From Spirochaetaceae bacterium (GTDB lineage Bacteria > Spirochaetota > Spirochaetia > Treponematales > Breznakiellaceae): 5,056 nt of DNA. Positions 1 through 4,829 of the stretch are shown one piece after another. The notes beneath the pieces were generated by a model. It saw only the letters and a program-made list of their open reading frames with translations, was not told the origin of the DNA and did no database searches. The position numbers and the translations under genes were made by a program. Positions within the stretch are counted from its first letter, which is position 1, and the number at the start of each line of letters is the position of its first letter. The stretch is from assembly GCA_031283025.1 (NCBI GenBank), contig JAITCP010000173.1, positions 1-5,056 of the forward strand. Direction: 5' to 3'.

Positions 1-3
1 GGG

Positions 4-33
4 AATCTCTAAAAACTTCAGTTTTTAGAGATT
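4..33. repeat. Perfect 13-bp hairpin, copy 1 (TTCA loop)
   Basis: The arm AATCTCTAAAAAC (4-16) is exactly complementary to 21-33, with a TTCA loop at 17-20. Its 5' arm, taken from base 2, matches the 5' arm of the hairpin at 84-118 at 13 of 15 positions. Both differences inside the stem are matched by a complementary change in the other arm. The core AAAC-TTCA-GTTT recurs in the hairpin at 838-865, read on the minus strand. The stem is seen directly; membership in a repeat family is inference. Confidence 0.8.
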
Positions 34-51
34 TACCGCTGAAAAACGCAC

Positions 52-77
52 GTTTCGCAGCCCAAAGGGCGAGAAAC
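52..77. repeat. Imperfect hairpin between the two long ones
   Basis: GTTTC (52-56) pairs with GAAAC (73-77), and GCCC (60-63) pairs with GGGC (67-70) around an AAA loop. A small asymmetric internal bulge, 57-59 against 71-72, separates the two helices. It is weaker than its neighbours, but it makes the region a string of consecutive hairpins. Confidence 0.45.
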
Positions 78-83
78 TGCAAA

Positions 84-118
84 GGAACCTCTGAAAACAA
101 CCGGTTTTCAGAGGTTCC
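84..118. repeat. Perfect 15-bp hairpin, copy 2
   Basis: The arm GGAACCTCTGAAAAC (84-98) is exactly complementary to 104-118, with a five-base loop AACCG at 99-103. It is a sister copy of the hairpin at 4-33. The stems share most bases and differ by compensated pairs (C-G against T-A, G-C against A-T), while the loops are unrelated. No T-tract follows on either strand. The last bases of the 3' arm also belong to a competing inverted repeat, TTCCCAT (115-121) with ATGGGAA (142-148). Confidence 0.8.
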
Positions 119-149
119 CATGATATTTGAGCGCAAAATTTATGGGAAT

Positions 150-164
150 AGCGACTTTCTCGCT
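150..164. repeat. Short perfect hairpin
   Basis: AGCGA (150-154) pairs with TCGCT (160-164) around a five-base loop. At 5 bp it could be chance, and it is listed only because it continues the hairpin series of this spacer. Confidence 0.3.
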
Positions 165-225
165 GCTGTTTTGCAATGTTGACTTGTCATTCTTTGAGTA
201 ACTTTACAGCGGATGCGTGGAAGCC

Positions 226-720
226 TTAAAACATAGCTTTAATGGCATAGTATAGCAATGATATGCCTATGAATAACTTGGCTCCCGTGCCCACGATGAA
301 AGCAAGGAATGCGCCAAATGCAACCTTTAACGCTTTGCCGAACCCGGCATTGTTATTGGCAATTTTGTTATTGAGTAATTCTCCCGCCAGCGCTCCCAGA
401 AAAGACCCTATGATTATCCCGTAGGGTGCGAAGAATATCATGCCTAAAATAAGCCCCAGGACAGAGCCGATCACTGCCTTGCGGGAACCGCCGAAACGTT
501 TTGTCAGCCATGCCGGGAGGAAATTGTCCATTATGGTTATCGCTGCCGTTATAACCCCCCATGCCGCAAGGAAAACAATGCTAAAGCCTCCGAACCCGCT
601 CCATTGCAATAACAGCAGGCCTAAGTAGCTTAGGGGAGGCCCCGGTATAACCGGAACAACTGATCCTAAAAGTCCCGCTATTAAAAACAGAAAAGCAAAA
701 ACAACCAGTACTATATTCAT
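226..720 (-). CDS. DUF456 family small integral membrane protein
   Basis: This is a 164-residue, very hydrophobic protein, close to the usual size of the DUF456 family, whose biochemical role is unknown. Visible features are a membrane segment at about 2-19, then the conserved-looking VPVIPGPP at 22-29, a segment at 30-40 and another at about 46-64. The family-type block DNFLPAWLTKRFGGS follows at 65-79, then a glycine-rich stretch at about 82-112 (GSVLGLILG and GIIIGSFLGALAGE). A final hydrophobic region covers about 130-162. The glycine-rich repeat resembles glycine-zipper membrane helices. The start at 720 is supported by a Shine-Dalgarno-like GGAAAGG at 733-727, six bases upstream. It lies 147 bp downstream of the CCA-enzyme gene on the same strand, but hairpins in the gap make simple co-transcription uncertain. 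Family assignment is from motif recognition; function is unknown. Confidence 0.85.
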   Translation of the reverse strand: MNIVLVVFAFLFLIAGLLGSVVPVIPGPPLSYLGLLLLQWSGFGGFSIVFLAAWGVITAAITIMDNFLPAWLTKRFGGSRKAVIGSVLGLILGMIFFAPYGIIIGSFLGALAGELLNNKIANNNAGFGKALKVAFGAFLAFIVGTGAKLFIGISLLYYAIKAMF

Positions 721-726
721 TATATG

Positions 727-733
727 CCTTTCC
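727..733 (-). promoter_or_regulatory. Shine-Dalgarno site of the DUF456 gene
   Basis: GGAAAGG read on the minus strand, six bases before the ATG at 720-718. It is the only clear ribosome binding site in the window; the three other genes with visible starts lack one. Confidence 0.6.
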
Positions 734-741
734 GGGTATAG

Positions 742-797
742 ACTTGTTCGACAACCCGCAAGTTTGGGCTATTGGCCCAAACCGTTGTCTTACAAGT
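742..797 (-). repeat. Long imperfect hairpin in the CCA enzyme / DUF456 gap
   Basis: The inner perfect stem is GTTTGGGC (762-769) with GCCCAAAC (775-782) and a five-base loop. It is extended by ACAAC (751-755) with GTTGT (784-788) and ACTTGT (742-747) with ACAAGT (792-797), with internal loops between the helices. On the minus strand it would sit in the leader of the DUF456 gene, ending about 9 bases before its Shine-Dalgarno site. It could therefore affect translation or transcript end formation. The pairing is seen directly; any role is inference. Confidence 0.6.
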
Positions 798-800
798 TAA

Positions 801-821
801 GCAAAATACTGCGTATTTTGC
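801..821. repeat. Perfect 9-bp hairpin
   Basis: GCAAAATAC (801-809) pairs exactly with GTATTTTGC (813-821) around a three-base loop. On the plus strand a TTTTATT tract follows after three bases, but no plus-strand gene ends here. On the minus strand, the direction of the neighbouring genes, it is followed by TTAACTTG, which is not a good terminator tail. Confidence 0.65.
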
Positions 822-837
822 AGGTTTTATTAGGAAA

Positions 838-865
838 TTGTTCAGAAACTGAAGTTTCCGAACAA
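838..865 (-). repeat. 12-bp hairpin just after the CCA-enzyme stop codon
   Basis: Arms 838-849 and 854-865 flank a four-base loop. Read on the minus strand, the loop is TTCA and all 12 pairs can form if one G-U is allowed; on the plus strand the same position is an A-C mismatch. The structure is therefore better as minus-strand RNA, the direction of the adjacent gene, whose stop codon is two bases away. It may protect or help end the CCA-enzyme mRNA, but the following TTTCC is a poor U-tract. The AAAC-TTCA-GTTT core matches the hairpin at 4-33. Confidence 0.6.
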
Positions 866-867
866 CT

Positions 868-2253
868 CTAATACCGCTCACGGTTAATGTTTCCGGCAAT
901 TTCCAAAAGTTTTTCACGGGTGTTGAGCGCGGGATCGTCTACCGCCGCTTCCAGCAGTTCGTTCAATATGATGCCGACGTATTTTCCGGGCTTTACCCCC
1001 GCCGCAATCAGATCGTTTCCGTTTACCGCCAGGTCTTTGAGTGAAAGGGCGCTGCTCTTTGCCAGCACCGCTTCAATGCGTTTCTTGAAGGGAAGGAGCA
1101 TTGCCGGATTTGGTTCAACTCCGGCGGTTCCCGCAGTGTCCGCCATGCGGAGGTCAAACAGTTCCGGCAAAAGGTCTTCCCCGGTACGGATGATGAAGCG
1201 GCGCACAGCGTTGTCTTTCCAGACATCCTCATAATGAAACATATGGGCGGCGATGAGCCTGCGGACTTTATCAATTACCGCGTTAGGGTAACGGAAGCGG
1301 CGCATGATCCCCTCCGCCAGTTTGACTGATTCTTTTTCATGGTTGTAAAAAGTCCAGATACCGCCCGCGCCCATTTGCCGTACCGCCGGTTTACCCAAAT
1401 CGTGAAAAAGGGCGGCCACGCGCACTTCCTGTGAAAAATTCTTCCGGGCGGCATAAGCGCAGGCCAAAAGGGAATGATCGAGTACGTCATAACGATGATA
1501 ACCTTTTTGTTCAACGCCCCGGCATGCGTCCAGTTCGGGAAGGATCAGGCGGAGGAGGCCCGTTTCTTCCATAACAATAAAACCCGTTTGGGGGCTTTTT
1601 GAAGCGATCGTTTTGTCCAGTTCTTCACGGATTCGTTCCGCCGCGACCCTGGCGGTGGTGGAAAGCGCGCCCGGTATGGCCGCCAAGGTTTCTTTTTCCA
1701 GGTTAAAGCCAAGCTGGGCGGCAAAACGAACCGCCCTCATGGGGCGCAGGCCGTCTTCCGCAAATCGTTCTTCCGGTTTTCCCACGCAACGGATAAGTTT
1801 GCGGCTTATGTCGCTTTGACCGTTAAAGGGATCGATCAGCGTTCCTTCGGGAAGTTTTACCGCCGCCGCGTTCATGGTAAAGTCCCGCCGGGAAAGGTCA
1901 TTCTCTATGGCGGCGGCATAACGGATTTCATCGGGGCGGCGGCCGTCTGAATAATCAGATTCGGTACGGAAAGTGGTAACTTCTATGGAAGCGCCCTTGT
2001 AATGGATCGTTACCGTGCCGTGCTTGATTCCCGTGGGGATAACCCGCTTAAAAAGCCGCGTTACTTCTTCGGGCAGGGCATTGGTAGCCAAATCCCAGTC
2101 CGCCGAATCCCGCCCCAGAATAAGGTCGCGCACCGCCCCGCCCACCAGGTACACTTCTTTTCCCGCAGAAGTAAAAACGGCGGCGATTTCTTTTAGGACA
2201 GGCGCTCTAAGGAACGGCGCTTTACGGATCGGCCCAAGGCGGAGATTGTTCAT
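868..2253 (-). CDS. cca: CCA-adding enzyme / tRNA nucleotidyltransferase with HD domain
   Basis: Class II nucleotidyltransferase that adds or repairs the 3'-terminal CCA of tRNAs in the cytoplasm, using CTP and ATP. Counting from the start used here (461 aa), the head motif GGAVRDLILGR is at 38-48. The metal-binding DWD is at 52-54 and RRDFTMNA at 122-129. The nucleotide-selecting EDGLR (the EDxxR motif) is at 166-170, followed by RAVRFAAQLGF. An HD phosphohydrolase domain follows, with DH at 259-260, HDLGKP at 284-289 and H305. The C-terminal part carries a tRNA-binding-type segment (DLAVNGNDLIAAGV, about 408-421). I chose the ATG at 2253 over one seven codons upstream (2274) because a good -10 box lies between them; the longer form would be 468 aa. 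Neither start has a Shine-Dalgarno sequence. The gene diverges from TPK. A poly(A) polymerase role is possible for this family, but the tRNA role is much more likely. Confidence 0.92.
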   Translation of the reverse strand: MNNLRLGPIRKAPFLRAPVLKEIAAVFTSAGKEVYLVGGAVRDLILGRDSADWDLATNALPEEVTRLFKRVIPTGIKHGTVTIHYKGASIEVTTFRTESDYSDGRRPDEIRYAAAIENDLSRRDFTMNAAAVKLPEGTLIDPFNGQSDISRKLIRCVGKPEERFAEDGLRPMRAVRFAAQLGFNLEKETLAAIPGALSTTARVAAERIREELDKTIASKSPQTGFIVMEETGLLRLILPELDACRGVEQKGYHRYDVLDHSLLACAYAARKNFSQEVRVAALFHDLGKPAVRQMGAGGIWTFYNHEKESVKLAEGIMRRFRYPNAVIDKVRRLIAAHMFHYEDVWKDNAVRRFIIRTGEDLLPELFDLRMADTAGTAGVEPNPAMLLPFKKRIEAVLAKSSALSLKDLAVNGNDLIAAGVKPGKYVGIILNELLEAAVDDPALNTREKLLEIAGNINRERY

Positions 2254-2275
2254 GTAGGAACCAGTATAGTACAAT
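2246..2275 (+). promoter_or_regulatory. Putative promoter of the TPK gene
   Basis: On the plus strand TTGTTC (2246-2251) and TACAAT (2270-2275) are separated by 18 bp. The -10-like box ends eight bases before the ATG at 2284. An alternative -10 is TATAGT at 2265-2270. The -35 overlaps the first codons of the CCA-enzyme gene, and the -10 lies next to that gene's -10, so the two promoters would compete for polymerase. No TPP riboswitch fits in the 30-bp space. Confidence 0.35.
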
Positions 2276-2291
2276 CAACGGAAATGGTTAA
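2263..2291 (-). promoter_or_regulatory. Putative promoter of the CCA-enzyme gene
   Basis: On the minus strand TTAACC (2291-2286, -35-like) and TATACT (2268-2263, -10-like) are separated by 17 bp. The -10 ends nine bases before the ATG at 2253, so the expected transcription start falls within a few bases of the start codon. No Shine-Dalgarno sequence is present, consistent with a leaderless or near-leaderless mRNA. The -35 lies inside the first codons of the divergent TPK gene. Position and motif only; not proven. Confidence 0.45.
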
Positions 2292-3003
2292 TGGAGAAAC
2301 AGCGGCCAATGGACGGCTGGGCATTGTTTTTACCGGGGGCGAAGGCCCGGAGCCGTGCGCAATAAATGTTAACTTAACCGCTAAACCGCTGATTGTTGCC
2401 GCCGATTCGGGGCTGTTTCTTGCGGAAGAGGCGGGGCTTCCCCCTGATTGGATTGTCGGGGATATGGATTCTGTTGATGCGGAACGCCTTGCCGGTCATG
2501 TTCCTGAAAAGATACTCCGCTTTCACAGTGACAAGGACTACACCGATACGGAACTGGCTATATCACTCTTAAGGGAAAAGGGCTGCGGCCCCGTCTGGAT
2601 TATCGGCGGGGGAGGGGGCCGGATCGACCATCTCTTTGGAATCCGCGCCCTGTTCGAGCGTGAGTATCCCCCCGAACGGTGGATTACCGCCGCCGAAGAC
2701 ATACGCTGCCTCCAGGCGCCGCAGCAATCGGCAGCGCGACATTCCGCCGGACAAAAACCGTGCGGGGCGCTTCCCTCCGTATTGGAATTTGCTTCCGGTT
2801 CCCGCGCTCCGCTTGCTCCCGTGTCGGTGTTCCCCCTGGGGGACGGCCCCTGGGAAGCGGAAAGCGCCGGCCTTAAATGGCCCCTTGCCGGCCTTGGCTG
2901 GAACCGGGGCTTTTTCGGCCTGAGCAATGAAGCGCCGGAAGGCGTTTTTACCATCCGCGTAAAGCAGGGCCGCTTTATGGTGATTTTGGAAAACCGTGTC
3001 TAA
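2284..3003 (+). CDS. Thiamine pyrophosphokinase
   Basis: Converts thiamine plus ATP to thiamine pyrophosphate, the active cofactor, in one step. The 239-residue protein has the catalytic-domain motifs in order. These are AADSG (39-43), WIVGDMDSV (56-64, metal-binding aspartates D60 and D62), SDKDYTDTELA (82-92) and GGGGGRIDH (108-116). The thiamine-binding C-terminal domain is recognisable from SVFPLG (181-186), GLKWPL (196-201), LSNE (213-216) and a hydrophobic final strand. The segment at about 141-178, rich in Ala, Pro, Ser and Gln, appears longer than usual for the family. The ATG at 2284 is the only reasonable start and has no Shine-Dalgarno sequence. The gene is the only plus-strand gene here, diverging from the CCA enzyme and converging with the kinase across 17 bp without a visible terminator. 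It would let the cell use salvaged thiamine directly. Confidence 0.9.
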   Translation: MVNGETAANGRLGIVFTGGEGPEPCAINVNLTAKPLIVAADSGLFLAEEAGLPPDWIVGDMDSVDAERLAGHVPEKILRFHSDKDYTDTELAISLLREKGCGPVWIIGGGGGRIDHLFGIRALFEREYPPERWITAAEDIRCLQAPQQSAARHSAGQKPCGALPSVLEFASGSRAPLAPVSVFPLGDGPWEAESAGLKWPLAGLGWNRGFFGLSNEAPEGVFTIRVKQGRFMVILENRV

Positions 3004-3020
3004 TACCCTAAGCAGGAAGA

Positions 3021-4691
3021 TCAGTATTTAAATTCGCTTTCCCCGATAAACTCCCGGAGTATGCTGTTGCCGGGCACATATTGCGGCGGAATGGGGGCAA
3101 AGTTTTCCAGGAAAGTCAGCATACGCCGGGCTTCGGCATATTCGCCCATGTTGGGTTTTACCGAACGGAGCAGGGGATCGGCGTAAAACTTAAGCACGGC
3201 AAGTTCATAGTCCAGGGCGGAGTTAAAAGCCGCATCCGCGCCGTCCTGGAAGGGGAAGATATGTTTCCGTTCACCCGCCTGGACGCTGGGCCACATGCTG
3301 ATCGTTTTTGCCGCCCCGGTTCCCCGAAACTGGTTGTCCCTGACCATACGGCGCAGCAGGCGGTTGTCGCTTGTGGGTATGCGGTTATGATCGTCCAGAT
3401 TAAGGCCGGTTAAAGCGGACACGTAGAGCTTAAACTTTTTTTTCCGTTCCACCTGTGGAGTGCACGCGTCGTTAAGGCCGTGGATTCCCTCCATGATCAG
3501 AATGGAATCTTCATCAAGACGTATAGGCTTGCCCCGGACTTTGCGGCTTCCGCTCTTAAAGTCAAAAGCGGGTATGTCAACTTCTTTGCCTTCCAGAAGT
3601 TCCACCAGTTGTTGGTTAAGGTAGGGCACATCCAGGGCTTCCAGACATTCCAAATCCGTTTGGCCGTTTTCGTCTTTGGGAATATCCGGGGTATTGCGGT
3701 AATAATCGTCCAGACTGACAGCGATGGGGGCCATCCCCATCACCTGGAGCTGGATGGAAAGCCGCTTGGCTGTGGTTGTTTTTCCCGAACTGGAAGGGCC
3801 GGCGATCAGAATCACCCTGACATCGTTCCTACATTCATAAATACGGTCGGCAATTTCCGCCAGCTTCTTGGCTTGGAACGCTTCCGCTATGCGTATATAA
3901 TCCCGAATCGTCCGGTTGGAAACTAGCTGGTTAAGCCGCCCGACGGCCCGGACTCCCAAAATATTTCCCCACTTTTTATAATCCTTGTAAACGGAAAAAA
4001 GGCCGGGGCTGTCCTCAAAAGGCCCGATGGTTTTTTTACCTGTGGCCGGAAAACGGAGCAGAAAGCCCTCGCCGTATTCCATAAGCTCAAAAACATCCAA
4101 AAGGCCCGTCCGGTTTACCAGAGGTTCGACGTACAGATCGGCAAAGTCCTTGCAGCGGTTTACCATAACCTTGGACTCGCTGCGCTGTTCAAAGAGGAGC
4201 AGGGTGTCTTCCTGGTGGTTTTGTTCAAAAAGGGCAAGAGCCTCGGCATAGGCCATGTATCCGCAGGAAACGGGCAAATTCGCTTCTACCAGTGAACGCA
4301 TTTCCCGTTCCAGAGCCTTTACTTCGCCCTGTTCCGGTTTTTGCTCGTCGGCAAAGGTATAGTAATAGGAGTGCCCTAGGGAATGGCCAACCATGAGCCG
4401 CCGGTTGGGAAAGAGGCCGCGGGCCGCTACCGCCAGCAGAAACGCCAGGGAACGGCGGTAAATAAACGCCCCGTCCCCGCTTAAAAGGGATATGGGTTCT
4501 ACCATACAATTTATTTCCAGCAGGGTGGAAAGGGGGCGGATTTCGTTGTTAATCCGGACTGCGGCCAATCCCCCCGGAACTTCGCCGAAGTTGTCCGCTA
4601 ACGATTCTACCGGAACCCCAAAAAGGCAGGTAACGGTTTTACATTCCCCGCCTGCGGTTTGTAAAAACCGGGCTTCTATTGTATTACTCAT
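3021..4691 (-). CDS. Nucleoside (uridine-type) kinase with N-terminal TGS and tRNA-synthetase-like domains
   Basis: A 556-residue member of the phosphoribulokinase/uridine kinase superfamily, of the large type found in spirochaetes, Thermotoga and clostridia. The N-terminal 60 or so residues look like a TGS domain. Residues about 65-240 resemble the second additional domain of threonyl-tRNA synthetase, with HSLGH (103-107) and RCKDFADLYVEP (179-190). The kinase domain begins near 290 with the P-loop GPSSSGKT (298-305), followed by LDDYYRNT (327-334), DVPYL (354-358), DIPAFDF (372-378) and MEGIHGLND (400-408). No synthetase catalytic core is present, so it is not a ThrRS. It probably phosphorylates a ribonucleoside with ATP or GTP in the cytoplasm as part of salvage; the exact substrate is not readable, and uridine kinase is the common label. 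The start ATG has no Shine-Dalgarno sequence but has TATACT eight bases upstream. No partner gene shares its transcript within the window. Confidence 0.85.
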   Translation of the reverse strand: MSNTIEARFLQTAGGECKTVTCLFGVPVESLADNFGEVPGGLAAVRINNEIRPLSTLLEINCMVEPISLLSGDGAFIYRRSLAFLLAVAARGLFPNRRLMVGHSLGHSYYYTFADEQKPEQGEVKALEREMRSLVEANLPVSCGYMAYAEALALFEQNHQEDTLLLFEQRSESKVMVNRCKDFADLYVEPLVNRTGLLDVFELMEYGEGFLLRFPATGKKTIGPFEDSPGLFSVYKDYKKWGNILGVRAVGRLNQLVSNRTIRDYIRIAEAFQAKKLAEIADRIYECRNDVRVILIAGPSSSGKTTTAKRLSIQLQVMGMAPIAVSLDDYYRNTPDIPKDENGQTDLECLEALDVPYLNQQLVELLEGKEVDIPAFDFKSGSRKVRGKPIRLDEDSILIMEGIHGLNDACTPQVERKKKFKLYVSALTGLNLDDHNRIPTSDNRLLRRMVRDNQFRGTGAAKTISMWPSVQAGERKHIFPFQDGADAAFNSALDYELAVLKFYADPLLRSVKPNMGEYAEARRMLTFLENFAPIPPQYVPGNSILREFIGESEFKY

Positions 4692-4829
4692 AATGTTTAG
4701 TATAACGCCTGTCAGGGATTGTTGGAAGGCTGCGCATTGCGCCTACAGTCCCGTTACACGAAGTTTTTTTACCACCCAAGACGAACCGCTGTTGTACTGG
4801 ATGATGCCGCGCTGCCGAATGGCGGAGGT
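4692..4829. other. Spacer between the CHAT gene and the nucleoside kinase gene
   Basis: It contains the putative kinase promoter, the palindrome at 4732-4742 and an A/T run of seven at about 4763-4769. I find no gene and no convincing terminator for the CHAT gene. A plus-strand frame open across part of it (4719-4958) is most likely chance, because it runs antisense into the CHAT reading frame. Confidence 0.5.
4699..4727 (-). promoter_or_regulatory. Putative promoter of the nucleoside kinase gene
   Basis: On the minus strand TATACT (4704-4699) ends seven bases before the ATG at 4691. With 17-bp spacing the -35 position holds TTCCAA (4727-4722), a weak match. The expected transcription start is at or next to the start codon, again suggesting a leaderless mRNA. 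An 11-bp palindrome, GCGCATTGCGC (4732-4742), lies just upstream of the -35 and could be an operator, though this is speculative. Confidence 0.4.

Larger units (their letters stand above)
1..225. other. Gene-free spacer filled with inverted repeats
   Basis: I see no supportable gene here. The stretch holds a run of inverted repeats at 4-33, 52-77, 84-118, 115-148 and 150-164, listed separately where strong. A plus-strand frame is stop-free from 3 to about 182 but has no convincing start and runs through the palindromes, so I do not call it. On the minus strand this is the region downstream of the DUF456 gene. No hairpin here is followed by a clear T-run on either strand, so none is a textbook intrinsic terminator. 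It looks like a cluster of intergenic palindromic elements. Confidence 0.6.

Noticed and set aside
1..120. CRISPR array or transposon end in the hairpin cluster
   Set aside because: There are only two diverged long copies with unequal spacing, no regular repeat-spacer pattern, and no transposase or target-site duplication visible.
3..182. Stop-free plus-strand frame of about 59 codons in the left spacer
   Set aside because: It has no start codon with a ribosome binding site and runs through several palindromes, and I recognise no protein motif. It could be the tail of a gene to the left, but nothing supports that.
801..830. Hairpin plus TTTTATT as a plus-strand intrinsic terminator
   Set aside because: No plus-strand gene ends upstream of it, and both flanking genes run on the minus strand.
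720..917. 65-aa minus-strand open frame as a real gene
   Set aside because: It starts inside the CCA-enzyme gene in another frame and consists mostly of hairpin DNA. It has no recognisable domain. Kept only as a low-interest observation.
2254..2283. TPP riboswitch ahead of thiamine pyrophosphokinase
   Set aside because: Only 30 bp separate the divergent genes, too short for a TPP aptamer, and no matching sequence is present.
2538..2954. 138-aa minus-strand open frame opposite TPK
   Set aside because: It is antisense to a gene with clear TPK motifs. The Pro/Arg/Ser-rich translation is typical of a GC-rich shadow frame.
3004..3020. Possible bidirectional terminator between TPK and the kinase
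   Set aside because: The 17-bp convergent gap has no inverted repeat or T/A tracts.
3480..3926. 148-aa plus-strand open frame opposite the nucleoside kinase
   Set aside because: It lies antisense to the P-loop kinase domain, has no recognisable motif and shows no promoter or ribosome binding site of its own.
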